Counted from the first letter of the stretch, positions 19,192 to 26,896 are shown. The stretch: 42,308 bases of DNA from Clostridium senegalense JC122 (GCF_000285575.1 NZ_HE611050.1:1063999-1106306); one strand, 5' to 3'. The notes: a model not told the origin generated them from the sequence alone. Translations and numbers: made by a program.

Positions 19192-20022
19192 TTAAAGGAA
19201 AAAATGTTTATATGGAACTGTATATACTATTTCATGGGATACACAGTGAAATTCATATCCGTCTTCTCCATAACATGTTCCATGATCTGAACATAAAATG
19301 ACAAAAGTTTTTCCTCTTTCCCTAAATATATCAAATAATCTTTCTATCCTACTATCTACATATTTAAGTGCTGCAGCATGAGTGTCTTTATTATCTTGTT
19401 TTGCACCATCTAAATAAAAATTATTTGGATAATGTATAGTATCAATATTTACATACATAAATATCCTTTTATTATTTTCTACTTCTTTTACTTTTCTTTC
19501 TATAAAATCTAATTGATTATCGAAACTGTTTTTTATATGACAACTAAATGATGGATGCCAATAACTTTTTTCAAAATATGAAGGTAATACCTTTCCTATA
19601 TCAGAACGTTTATTAAAAAAGGCAACCCCACCAATACACATGGTATGATATCCAACTTTAGATAATCCCTCTATAAAAGTAGAACCTTCGAATGCAAATG
19701 CCCCTTTAGGAGTTGCATTTCCTAAACCTATATTTTTAGGGAAAAAGAGACTTTCTCTTTCCATAATAGGAGTAGGCTCTGCTGGGCTTGGTAAGAAACC
19801 TGAAAACATAGCATGATGTGAAGGATATGTAAAATTTCCTGGTGCATGACATTTTTTCCACTGCCCATATTGGTTTATATAAGGTGTTGTACCCTTGTCC
19901 TGTTCTTCCTTTGCCACATCATACCTTAATGTATCCAGACACACAAATAAAATATCATGTGTTCCTACAACTTCATTCATATTTATTTCAGGCTCTTTAT
20001 CTATATTTCCTATAGCTCCCAT
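19192..20022 (-). CDS. STM4013-family hydrolase, alkaline phosphatase/sulfatase superfamily
   Basis: About 276 residues with the core metal-site pattern of the superfamily: DILFVCLDTLRYDV (first Asp ligand), FTYPSHHAMFSGFLP (Thr as likely nucleophile, as in nucleotide pyrophosphatases), the mid-protein NIDTIHYP, and CSDHGTC (Asp-His ligands) with a later His. It probably cleaves a phosphate, phosphonate or sulfate ester with two metals; no signal peptide, so cytosolic. ATG 20022 has GAGGT 4 bases upstream, overlapping the end of the ATP-grasp gene, and is preferred; an ATG at 20049 would overlap that gene by 17 bases with a poor ribosome site. Confidence 0.82.
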   Translation of the reverse strand: MGAIGNIDKEPEINMNEVVGTHDILFVCLDTLRYDVAKEEQDKGTTPYINQYGQWKKCHAPGNFTYPSHHAMFSGFLPSPAEPTPIMERESLFFPKNIGLGNATPKGAFAFEGSTFIEGLSKVGYHTMCIGGVAFFNKRSDIGKVLPSYFEKSYWHPSFSCHIKNSFDNQLDFIERKVKEVENNKRIFMYVNIDTIHYPNNFYLDGAKQDNKDTHAAALKYVDSRIERLFDIFRERGKTFVILCSDHGTCYGEDGYEFHCVSHEIVYTVPYKHFFL

Positions 20023-20032
20023 AGGTACCTCA

Positions 20033-21037
20033 TTATTTAACTGATTCATCTTTGCATATCATTCCTCTCATCTGTGATTTGTATATTTTATTTTCATTAA
20101 ATATATCCTTATAAATCAGATCTCCTTGTCCATTAATTTCTATTATCATAGGGTTTCCCTTTGGTGTAATTAAAATATCAATTCCAGCACTATTAAGCCC
20201 CTTAAAGCATTGCATGGCTCTAAAACATAAGTTTTCTATTTTATCTTTAATTTCTTTTGATAGTTTAATGTCTTCAATATCTATTCCACAATTATTAAGA
20301 TGTAAATTAGTAATTGGTGTCTTACTTCCTCTACCTACAATAAAATCAATTTTTCCATATTGGTACACTACTCTTAAATCATAGCTTAATCCATTATGTA
20401 TTGATTTTGGTATCCACTTTTCAACTATTATTTCTTCTTTCAAAAGCAAATTTAAAATCATGCTTATTTTATTTTCATCTGTAATCTTTCTCATTTTTTT
20501 CGTATTGCAAATTTCACTTTTATAATCTATTTCCATAGATGTATAAACTATCTCTTTATTCATCTTTGGATTATACCTGTATGCTAAAACACCAGCTGCC
20601 CCTGAACCATACCTAGGCTTAATGAATATTTCATAAACCTTTTTATTCTGAACAAATTCTCTTAAATCATCTAAAGATTTAATATTACTTTCAATAATAG
20701 GTGTTGTAGCAATACCATTTTTCATAAGTATATTCTTACATTTAAATTTATCTAAAGTATTGTATATTTGTAATGGACTATTTAAAAAGGTTACTCCCTT
20801 TATATTTTCTAATAACATTAATTTATTCTTATAATCATTTATAAGCTTAGGTAATTTATTAATTTTATATTCTTTATGAATAGGCGGATCAACTTTTATA
20901 AAACTTACTTTATGTAAATCTTCTTTTTGCCAATTCTCCCAAGGTAAAAATTTAATAGTATAACCTAACTCAATTGCTGCTTTTAAAAAAAATTCAGTAC
21001 GCTTACTTAATTTTTCTCCAATTAATAAAAACTCCAT
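20033..21037 (-). CDS. STM4014-family ATP-grasp protein
   Basis: 334 residues with an ATP-grasp fold like RimK and GshB. There are an N-terminal substrate-binding part, a Gly-rich ATP loop (IFIKPRYGSGAAGVLAYR), an adenine hinge (IIVEKWIP), and the Mg-binding end (SAGIDILITP, then IEINGQGDL). ATP-grasp enzymes join a carboxylate to an amine through an acyl phosphate, so this is the likely bond-forming step of the operon; donor and acceptor are unknown. The gene starts 7 bases after the LRR-like gene. Confidence 0.83.
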   Translation of the reverse strand: MEFLLIGEKLSKRTEFFLKAAIELGYTIKFLPWENWQKEDLHKVSFIKVDPPIHKEYKINKLPKLINDYKNKLMLLENIKGVTFLNSPLQIYNTLDKFKCKNILMKNGIATTPIIESNIKSLDDLREFVQNKKVYEIFIKPRYGSGAAGVLAYRYNPKMNKEIVYTSMEIDYKSEICNTKKMRKITDENKISMILNLLLKEEIIVEKWIPKSIHNGLSYDLRVVYQYGKIDFIVGRGSKTPITNLHLNNCGIDIEDIKLSKEIKDKIENLCFRAMQCFKGLNSAGIDILITPKGNPMIIEINGQGDLIYKDIFNENKIYKSQMRGMICKDESVK

Positions 21038-21044
21038 GTATATT

Positions 21045-21893
21045 TTACTCTGTTAGCATAGGCCAATTTCCATATTCTTCATCGACCTCTTCTTGTTCAT
21101 CTAAATCTATTTTTATTGGTAATTTGTTTAATTCATTCATTAATTCATCTGATAAAAAATGATAATGTAAATCTAAAAATTTCAAGTGATTTATCTTATC
21201 TTTATTCTCTAGTAAAATATTACCACCTATATCTGATAATGTTCCATTAGAAAAATTTAAAGTTTCTAATTGTTTTATTATGTTACTTTCTATAACTACT
21301 TTTACTATATCATCTTGAATCTCGCTATTTCCTATACCCAAATACTTTAAACTTTTTAAAGATTCATTTTCAACTACTTTTTTTATATCTTCTAATTCTC
21401 CATCAAATCCATAATTATCTATACCTATATATATATTTAATTTTTCTAATCCTGGCAAATTACTATTTCCTATTTGATTTAATACTAATTTGGGAATTCC
21501 TCCGCAAATAATTTCTAAGGATTTAAGATTTTTATGATTTATATTACCTAAAGACAATCCCTGACTTCCTTTTATAGTTAGTTTTCTAAGATTAGGAAGT
21601 GCATCCCATATTCTACTATAATCACCCTGTTCTATCCAAGATACTTCACACTCTTCATAATCCATATCACCTATGAAAAGACTTTCTATATGTGCAAATT
21701 TTTCTTTATTCTCTACAATCATATCTAATATAGCTTGTACATCGTTATCATAAGATTCTCCCCAACATCCAACTATGACTTCTTTTAAAACACCCAAGTC
21801 TGAATCTTCTAAAATCTCAGAAGCTAGCGTCTTTGCATCCTTATCACCATCTTCATAATCCTCATAATCATAAAAGTATTTTTTACTATCCAT
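21045..21893 (-). CDS. STM4015-family leucine-rich-repeat-like protein
   Basis: 282 residues, acidic, beginning with an Asp-rich stretch (YDYEDYEDGDKDAKT). Repeats of the form LPNLRKLTIKGS, NLKSLEIICGG, LPGLEKLNIYIG, LKYLGIGNS, LETLNFSNGT and LKFLDLHYH, about 25-30 residues apart, are leucine-rich repeats that should form an open solenoid. No signal or membrane segment was seen. In the STM4011-4015 cluster this protein is a constant partner; a scaffold or substrate-recognition role is an inference. It is the first gene of the operon, with AAAAGGAG before the ATG and a promoter at 21959-21987. Confidence 0.8.
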   Translation of the reverse strand: MDSKKYFYDYEDYEDGDKDAKTLASEILEDSDLGVLKEVIVGCWGESYDNDVQAILDMIVENKEKFAHIESLFIGDMDYEECEVSWIEQGDYSRIWDALPNLRKLTIKGSQGLSLGNINHKNLKSLEIICGGIPKLVLNQIGNSNLPGLEKLNIYIGIDNYGFDGELEDIKKVVENESLKSLKYLGIGNSEIQDDIVKVVIESNIIKQLETLNFSNGTLSDIGGNILLENKDKINHLKFLDLHYHFLSDELMNELNKLPIKIDLDEQEEVDEEYGNWPMLTE

Positions 21894-21958
21894 ATGTTTA
21901 CTCCTTTTTATTCAGTTTTAATTACTAAATTTTTATAATATTATTTTTAATTCGTTAT

Positions 21959-21987
21959 ATTATAACATTTTTTTACACTTTTGACAC
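21959..21987 (-). promoter_or_regulatory. Probable promoter of the STM4015-STM4011 operon
   Basis: On the minus strand a perfect TATAAT (21964-21959) lies 17 bases from GTGTCA (21987-21982), a 4-of-6 match to the -35 consensus, 66 bases upstream of the first ATG. Confidence 0.5.
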
Positions 21988-22057
21988 CTAATTATTACCA
22001 CCAATACTATTAAAATTATTCCTATTTTTATTTTTTAAATACTTTTTAAAAAATAAA

Positions 22058-22109
22058 AAAATGAACATTTTAAAATAGAATTAAGTTTCTATTTTAAAAA
22101 GTTCATTTT
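22058..22109 (-). terminator. Terminator of the small membrane protein gene
   Basis: AAAATGAAC plus TTTAAAATAGAA pairs with TTCTATTTTAAA plus GTTCATTTT around TTAAG; T-rich sequence follows on the minus strand. It lies 17-20 bases past the stop codon at 22126. Confidence 0.75.
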
Positions 22110-22125
22110 CTTGTAAAATTTTATA

Positions 22126-22314
22126 TTAATCTCTAGATATATCTATGCCACCTAAAACAATGTGAGCAATACCTGCACCGACTAAAAGTGCTCCTGCCAT
22201 ATTTTTATAATCATTTTTTCTAAATTTATGTCTTTTACTTTGTTTGGTATCTAAAATAACTCCTGTTGCTGTAACTACTGTTCCTAAAGCTACTGGTAAA
22301 ACACCTTTTCTCAT
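22126..22314 (-). CDS. Small two-helix membrane protein
   Basis: 62 residues. Two hydrophobic Gly/Ala/Val-rich segments (LPVALGTVVTATGVIL and MAGALLVGAGIAHIVLGGI) flank a basic loop (DTKQSKRHKFRKNDYKN), giving a hairpin in the membrane with a probably cytosolic loop. ATAGGAGG lies 8-9 bases before the ATG, and a strong terminator follows, so it is expressed as its own unit. Short proteins of this type are common in Clostridia; I do not recognise a function. Confidence 0.72.
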   Translation of the reverse strand: MRKGVLPVALGTVVTATGVILDTKQSKRHKFRKNDYKNMAGALLVGAGIAHIVLGGIDISRD

Positions 22315-22477
22315 ATTAATGCCTCCTATTTAAATAAATTTTAATATTAGTTTATCCTTTTTTTAAAGTAGAATACATAATATAAAGTTCCAAAATATAA
22401 GTTTAATTTAAATAAACTCCATTTTAAAATAATCAGCACTTAATTAATATAAATAACTATTATTTAAAGCATAAAAA

Positions 22478-22508
22478 AACTGTTCTAAAATAAAATTTTA
22501 GAACAGTT
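22478..22508 (-). terminator. Terminator of the zinc-ribbon gene
   Basis: AACTGTTCTAAAA pairs exactly with TTTTAGAACAGTT around a 5-base loop; on the minus strand seven T follow. Confidence 0.85.
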
Positions 22509-22524
22509 GATCTACAATATAAAA

Positions 22525-22680
22525 CTATCTTCTATTGTTTTGTTGTTTTTTAGCTCTTCTGCAATCTTGACATCTTACAGGCTCGTTATCGAATCCTTTT
22601 TCTTTGTAGAATTCTTGCTCTCCTACTGTGAATACGAATTCTTGTCCGCAATCTTTACATACTATTGTCTTATCTGTCAT
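22525..22680 (-). CDS. Small zinc-ribbon protein
   Basis: 51 residues. Cys8 and Cys11 (CKDC) pair with Cys37 and Cys40 (CQDC) to form a one-zinc ribbon; between them lies the characteristic GEQEFYKEKGFDNEPVRC of the clostridial probable zinc-ribbon family. The C-terminus is basic and Gln/Asn-rich (RRAKKQQNNRR), which suggests nucleic acid contact, but the role of the family is unknown. I start at ATG 22680 because TAGGAGGA lies 6-7 bases upstream, so an in-frame ATG at 22710 is outside the coding part. Confidence 0.82.
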   Translation of the reverse strand: MTDKTIVCKDCGQEFVFTVGEQEFYKEKGFDNEPVRCQDCRRAKKQQNNRR

Positions 22681-23304
22681 AATAATTCCTCCTAAATTAA
22701 AAGATTTCAATTTGATACAATAATCTCCAATTTATGAGAAACTATTTACCTAAACTAAACTCTTTATTTCTTTATTTTTTTTAGCTCTTACGCTATTTTT
22801 CTATAATACCATAGTTATTTATATATTGCAACACAATTTTAAAATTTTTTTACATTTTTTTAACTTTACACATTTCTAAATTTAGATAAGCTATTTTATT
22901 TTAATAAAACACATTTTTTTAATTTATTCAAATTATAGGAACACAAGTTTATATTTAAGTTCATTCATCAAATTTTTGTTATCAGTTGATAAAAATAAGT
23001 ATAAATGTAGTTAGTTACGAATTTAGGATGAAAGTGGCAGCCATATTTCTAAAAATAATTTTAAAAAATCTATCAATATAATTTGCTTTGCAAATTTATA
23101 AAAAAATACGTTAAGAATTACTAGGAACGAAGTGAGTAGTAATAATCATAACTCTTAACTAAAATACTCTGTTAGTTATTGATAAAATATTAATTTGCAA
23201 TCCTATATATCTTTATTAAGCTTTATTTAAGATTAAATTTATAATCAATTAATCTCTAAACCTTATAATTTTACTATCAACTTAAAAAGAAAGGACGTAT
23301 GTTT
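22681..23304. other. 600-base intergenic stretch with a folded element
   Basis: No credible gene was seen. The right half contains a distinctive element at 23111-23158: ATTACTA and TAGTAAT enclose GGAACGAAGTGAG, with an outer TTAAGA/TCTTAA pair. Just upstream, AATTTGC-TTT-GCAAATT (23081-23097) is a second small palindrome. These look like an interspersed palindromic repeat or a small structured RNA, but this single copy cannot decide. TATAAT at 23264-23269 is a possible -10 for the downstream gene, without a clear -35. Confidence 0.4.
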
Positions 23305-24129
23305 ATGAACTTAACAACACTAAATAAAAAAGGTATTACTATGACCCAGCTTAAATTAATTGGTATAATTTTTATGATTTTTGATCACATACATGAATTT
23401 TTTAATTTTGCTCCAACATGGTTTAATTGTATTGGAAGACTTGTAGCTCCAATGTTTTTGTTTTCTTTAGCAGAAGGTATGTATTATACTTCTAATAGAA
23501 AAAAATATTTATCAAGATTATATATAGCATCAATTTTAATGGCTATAGGAAATACACTTGTAATGAAATTATTTCCTTCTCCAACAGATTCATCTATGAT
23601 TATAATAAATAATATTTTTGCAACACTATTCTTAACTGGGCTATACATAGTATTTGTAGATAAATTTAAACTTGGAATTAAAAACAAAAGTTTTAAAATT
23701 ATAGTTCAAAGTATTTTACTAATGTTACTTCCTTTATTGCTATCAGCATTATCTTTAATGATTATGAGTAATGAAAATATTCCTTTAATTGTTTTTCAAA
23801 TCATCATGATATTTATTCCTAACCCAATGTTAGTTGAAGGCGGTATAATATTTATTATAATTGGAGTTATGCTTTACATATTTAGAAACAATAGAACAAA
23901 AGAAGTATTAATTTTTATAATAATATCCTTAGCTTCATTGTTTATGGGATCTGGATTTAATTTTCACGTAACATTTGTTGAAAATTATCAATGGATGATG
24001 ATATTTGCATCAATATTCATGCTTCTTTACAATAATAAAAAAGGTACTGGCTATAAAAAATTTTTCTATATATTTTACCCTTCACATATATACATACTTT
24101 ATATCTTGTCTATATTGTTAACTAAATAA
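23305..24129 (+). CDS. TraX-family membrane protein
   Basis: 274 residues, about eight membrane helices. The opening LKLIGIIFMIFDHIHEFF, with the HDH-like DHIH pair, and GRLVAPMFLFSLAEGMYYTSNRKKYLSRL are typical of the TraX family, relatives of integral membrane acyltransferases; F-plasmid TraX acetylates pilin. Chromosomal copies in Firmicutes have no assigned acceptor. I start at ATG 23305 because AAAGGA lies about 8 bases upstream; the ATG at 23299 is too close. It stands alone with no pilin or conjugation genes nearby, so a role in modifying a surface polymer is more likely than conjugation. Confidence 0.82.
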   Translation: MNLTTLNKKGITMTQLKLIGIIFMIFDHIHEFFNFAPTWFNCIGRLVAPMFLFSLAEGMYYTSNRKKYLSRLYIASILMAIGNTLVMKLFPSPTDSSMIIINNIFATLFLTGLYIVFVDKFKLGIKNKSFKIIVQSILLMLLPLLLSALSLMIMSNENIPLIVFQIIMIFIPNPMLVEGGIIFIIIGVMLYIFRNNRTKEVLIFIIISLASLFMGSGFNFHVTFVENYQWMMIFASIFMLLYNNKKGTGYKKFFYIFYPSHIYILYILSILLTK

Positions 24130-24539
24130 TATTATTGTATAAAATTTAATATACATAGGGTTCCAAGTTGACTTTTAAAATTATCCATTTCAAAGCTGGG
24201 ATACCCAAAATAGTGAGACATGCTCTGAATCGCTTAGAATTCAACAATGTATCTTGTATAAAAATATTTTAAGGTTATTGAATAAATTTAAATTTGAGCT
24301 TATTTCCCTATATAAGACCTATATTAGGATAAAATCCATCTTAATACAGGTCTTTTCATTTTTATAAATATTATCTCTTATAAAAATATATAGTTTAAAT
24401 TATTAGAAAACTACCTATTAACAACACTTTCTATATATCTAATATGTTTCTTAGTTTTTTAATATATTGTTAATTAAAGCTTAATTTATGAAATTATTAA
24501 GTCTAAATTGAAAACTTTTTTATTTTGTTTAAATTTTTA
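24130..24539. other. Intergenic stretch with a GC-richer segment
   Basis: From about 24155 to 24265 the base composition is visibly richer in G and C than its surroundings (CCAAGTTGAC, AAAGCTGGGATACCC, GAGACATGCTCTGAATCGC). A short frame, FKAGIPKIVRHALNRLEFNN to a stop at 24270, and another on the minus strand can be read, but neither has a start or ribosome site. It may be a relic of a transferred gene or an RNA. I could not identify it. Confidence 0.35.
24314..24357 (+). terminator. Terminator-like hairpin
   Basis: AAGACCTATATTAGGAT and ATCTTAATACAGGTCTT pair with a few mismatches, followed by TTTTCATTTTT. It may end the transcript of the TraX gene or of the GC-richer segment. Confidence 0.55.
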
Positions 24540-24568
24540 TTGCATTTTTATTAATAGAACTGTATAAT
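24540..24568 (+). promoter_or_regulatory. Promoter of the brnQ leader
   Basis: TTGCAT (24540-24545) and a perfect TATAAT (24563-24568) are 17 bases apart. Transcription would start near 24575, about 370 bases before the brnQ start, leaving a long leader. Confidence 0.65.
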
Positions 24569-24613
24569 AACCCTTAAATAAAGATAAATTTTAAATAATG
24601 AGGAGTTTTTAAT

Positions 24614-24682
24614 ATGATAAATAATATAAACTTAACCACTGTACTACAACTTAATATGTATTACTTTAGCTACTTTAGTTAG
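24614..24682 (+). CDS. Candidate leader peptide of the brnQ attenuator
   Basis: A 22-codon ORF with a good ribosome site (AATGAGGAG, 8 bases before the ATG): MINNINLTTVLQL then NMYYFSYFS. Six of the first 13 residues are Ile, Leu or Val, as expected for a peptide whose translation measures branched-chain aminoacyl-tRNA, and the gene downstream is a branched-chain amino acid carrier. Its last codons (TAC TTT AGC) contain one strand of the leader RNA fold at 24663-24670, so ribosome position would affect folding. The aromatic tail (three Tyr, two Phe) is unexplained. No translation evidence exists beyond sequence. Confidence 0.55.
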   Translation: MINNINLTTVLQLNMYYFSYFS

Positions 24683-24799
24683 GTTTGTATTTATGATATA
24701 CGGTAATCATAGATGCAAACATGCAATGTTTTGTATCTATGATGGCTAAAGTTAATTTGTTATGCAAGGCCACATAGATAAATACTATGTGGTTTTTTT
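24663..24799 (+). promoter_or_regulatory. Candidate transcription attenuator upstream of brnQ, with first terminator
   Basis: Strand 1, ACTTTAGC (24663-24670), can pair with GCTAAAGT (24745-24752), enclosing a long hairpin (CATAGATGCAAACA 24708-24721 with TGTTTTGTATCTATG 24727-24741). The overlapping strand CTATGATGGC (24737-24746) can instead pair, with one bulged A, with GCCACATAG (24769-24777), which is the left arm of the terminator GGCCACATAG...CTATGTGG + T7 (24768-24799). So two mutually exclusive folds exist, one sparing and one breaking the terminator, as in amino acid attenuators. No T-box or SAM riboswitch core was seen. Confidence 0.55.
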
Positions 24800-24812
24800 A
24801 TCCTAGGCACTT

Positions 24813-24846
24813 AAGGCCACATAGTGAATGCTGTGTGGTCTTTTTT
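24813..24846 (+). terminator. Second tandem terminator in the brnQ leader
   Basis: AAGGCCACATAG...TGTGTGGTC + T6 is a near copy of the terminator ending at 24799 (the arms share GGCCACATAG and TGTGG), so the leader carries a duplicated terminator before brnQ. Confidence 0.7.
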
Positions 24847-24944
24847 ATATAATTTTTTATTTATATTAAAATTTATCATTTGATAAAAGTATAAGTTAAA
24901 AATCATTTTTGAAATCCTATATTAATAAAGAAAGAGGTAACAAT

Positions 24945-26231
24945 ATGAAAAAATTTAGAGATATAATAATTGTTGGTTTTGCAATGTTTTCAATTTATTT
25001 TGGTGCAGGCAATTTAATTTTCCCTCCATACATAGGAATGACTTCTGGTAGTGGTTGGTTGATAAGTTTCTTAGGGTTTATTTTTGCAGATGTAGGAATA
25101 ATACTTTTATCTATAATTGCAGTAGCTAAATCTGGTTCTTTTCAAGCTGTAATTGGACGAGCCGGTAAAAAATTTGGTATTACCTTAGAAGTTATAATGA
25201 TGCTTTGTTTAGGTCCTATACTTGTTATTCCAAGAACTGCAGCAACAACTTTTGAAATGAGCATAGCACCTATATTTAATTTAAATCCTATTATCTTCTC
25301 AATATTATTCTTTGCTTTAACATTACTTCTAACAATAAGGCCTACTAAAGTTATTGATATAATAGGTAAATTTTTAACTCCAGTATTATTAATTGCTTTA
25401 GCTTTCTTGATAATAAAAGGAATACTTTCCCCTATCGGAACATTAAATAATAACATTGATTCAAGTAGTTTATTTGTAACAGGACTTACTCAGGGATACC
25501 AGACTATGGATGCCCTTGGTACTGGAGGAATTACAATGCTTATAATGGCTTCATTCTTAAGTAAGGGTTACAAAGATAAAACAGAAATAATAAATCTCAC
25601 TATAAAGTCTGCAATAGTAGCAGGCATAGGATTAATACTAGTTTATGGCGGTTTAGCCTACTTAGGTGCTACAGTTTCATCTGTTTATGATAAAAACATA
25701 TCTCAAACTGCATTATTGATTAGTATAATTAAAAATTTATTAGGAAACAATGGAATATTAATATTAGGTGTAATTGTTGCATTCGCATGTCTTACTACAG
25801 CCATAGGTTTAACATCTGTAACAAGTAAATATTTTGAAGATATAAGTAATAAAAAATTAAAATATGAGCATATAGTTATTTTTATTTGTACATTCAGTGC
25901 AATAGTTGCTAATTTTGGAGTTGATAAAATAATTTCTATTTCAGTTCCTATATTAACAGTTATTTATCCTATTTCAATTGCTTTAGTGTTAATGAACTGT
26001 TTCAGAAAGGTATTTACTAAATCTACAATTTATAAAGGTGTTGCCTATGCAACTCTTTTAACTAGCTTACTTACAGTAATAGATAGCTCATTTGTTAGTA
26101 TATCATTTATTCATAAGTTGCCTTTTGCAACACTTGGATTTGATTGGGTATTACCAGCCATTATCGGTGGAGTTATTGGTTATTTTGTAAATAGTAATGA
26201 CTCTAATGTATGCTTAACAGAAACTGAATAG
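24945..26231 (+). CDS. brnQ: Branched-chain amino acid carrier, LIV-II family
   Basis: 428 residues with about twelve membrane helices. The N-terminus (GFAMFSIYFGAGNLIFPPYIG), GPILVIPRTAATTFEM and DALGTGGITM are hallmarks of BrnQ, a sodium-coupled importer of Leu, Ile and Val. I start at ATG 24945 because AAAGAGGT lies about 6 bases upstream, making an in-frame ATG at 24909 unlikely. The long leader with a candidate Ile/Leu/Val-rich peptide and tandem terminators suggests that expression rises when branched-chain amino acids are scarce. Confidence 0.92.
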   Translation: MKKFRDIIIVGFAMFSIYFGAGNLIFPPYIGMTSGSGWLISFLGFIFADVGIILLSIIAVAKSGSFQAVIGRAGKKFGITLEVIMMLCLGPILVIPRTAATTFEMSIAPIFNLNPIIFSILFFALTLLLTIRPTKVIDIIGKFLTPVLLIALAFLIIKGILSPIGTLNNNIDSSSLFVTGLTQGYQTMDALGTGGITMLIMASFLSKGYKDKTEIINLTIKSAIVAGIGLILVYGGLAYLGATVSSVYDKNISQTALLISIIKNLLGNNGILILGVIVAFACLTTAIGLTSVTSKYFEDISNKKLKYEHIVIFICTFSAIVANFGVDKIISISVPILTVIYPISIALVLMNCFRKVFTKSTIYKGVAYATLLTSLLTVIDSSFVSISFIHKLPFATLGFDWVLPAIIGGVIGYFVNSNDSNVCLTETE

Positions 26232-26248
26232 TAGAATAATTATACTGT

Positions 26249-26278
26249 AAAAGACAGGTTTTTTTGAACCTGTCTTTT
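26249..26278 (+). terminator. Terminator of brnQ
   Basis: AAAAGACAGGTT pairs exactly with AACCTGTCTTTT around a short T-rich loop, about 20 bases past the stop codon. Confidence 0.85.
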
Positions 26279-26360
26279 GTTATAAAAAATATTTATTAAC
26301 ATTTCTGAATAGCTCTTTAAATTTTTTCTTGCCATTAATCATATATTTATTAAATTACAT

Positions 26361-26410
26361 ATAAAAAAGGAAGCTATCGCCTCTAACCTTTAGTTAGTTT
26401 TGCAACAGCC
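26361..26410 (-). terminator. Branched terminator of the ABC/FtsX operon
   Basis: On the minus strand GGGGCTGTTGC (26410-26400) pairs through several G-U pairs with GCGATAGCTTCC (26378-26367), followed by TTTTTT; an inner CTAAC/GTTAG stem lies in the loop. It ends transcripts from 26484. Confidence 0.65.
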
Positions 26411-26483
26411 CCTTAATATATTTATAATAAATTTATTTAATGTTAATTTTAATGAAAAGTGATAAGTATATATACTGTTTAAA

Positions 26484-26870
26484 TTATATATCTATTTCTC
26501 TTAAAAGTTCATCTATTTCATCATCCATTTCATCTTGTTTATATTTATTCTCTAATAATACTTCTGTTTCTAAATATTTATTGCCTACTTTTCTTATACC
26601 GTTACTCTCAAATAAATAACTAAAACTTTTAATAATATATCCTAATGTAAACAAAGATATTCCATAAAATGCATATGGAGTTATAGAAGTTAAATAGAAA
26701 TTAATAACTTCTACTATTTGTTTACTGGGATCAAATCCTTGTAAAACTAAATTTGATATATGTCTATACGATGCGTATATATTAAATATTGAAAACAAAG
26801 CCATAACTACTGCACATACATTTAACATAAGTACAACTTTTACAGTTTTATTCATTTTAAATAATTTCAT
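26484..26870 (-). CDS. Small membrane protein of the MacB-like ABC operon
   Basis: 128 residues. Two hydrophobic helices (VVLMLNVCAVVMALFSIF at about 12-29 and ITPYAFYGISLFTLGYII at about 63-80) are separated by an extracellular-type loop, and the C-terminal 40 residues are strongly acidic (KQDEMDDEIDELLREIDI). I start at ATG 26870 because TTTGGAGGT precedes it; longer in-frame starts run into the ATPase gene. It lies 26 bases after the ATPase and is probably an accessory subunit. I do not recognise the family. Confidence 0.65.
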   Translation of the reverse strand: MKLFKMNKTVKVVLMLNVCAVVMALFSIFNIYASYRHISNLVLQGFDPSKQIVEVINFYLTSITPYAFYGISLFTLGYIIKSFSYLFESNGIRKVGNKYLETEVLLENKYKQDEMDDEIDELLREIDI

Positions 26871-26896
26871 AATTACCTCCAAATCCAAAACTATTG

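Noticed and set aside
23305-24129. Part of a conjugative element because of TraX similarity
   Set aside because: No relaxase, coupling protein, pilin or integrase is nearby; chromosomal TraX-like genes are common in Firmicutes.
24614-24846. T-box, SAM or other known riboswitch upstream of brnQ
   Set aside because: No T-box GGTGGNACC core and no S-box pattern were found; the fold is better explained by a leader-peptide attenuator.
26361-26410. GGGGCTGTTGCAAAA on the minus strand resembles the end of an insertion sequence
   Set aside because: It pairs through G-U pairs with GCGATAGCTTCC and runs into T6 right after the ABC operon, so a terminator explains it. No transposase or second end was seen.
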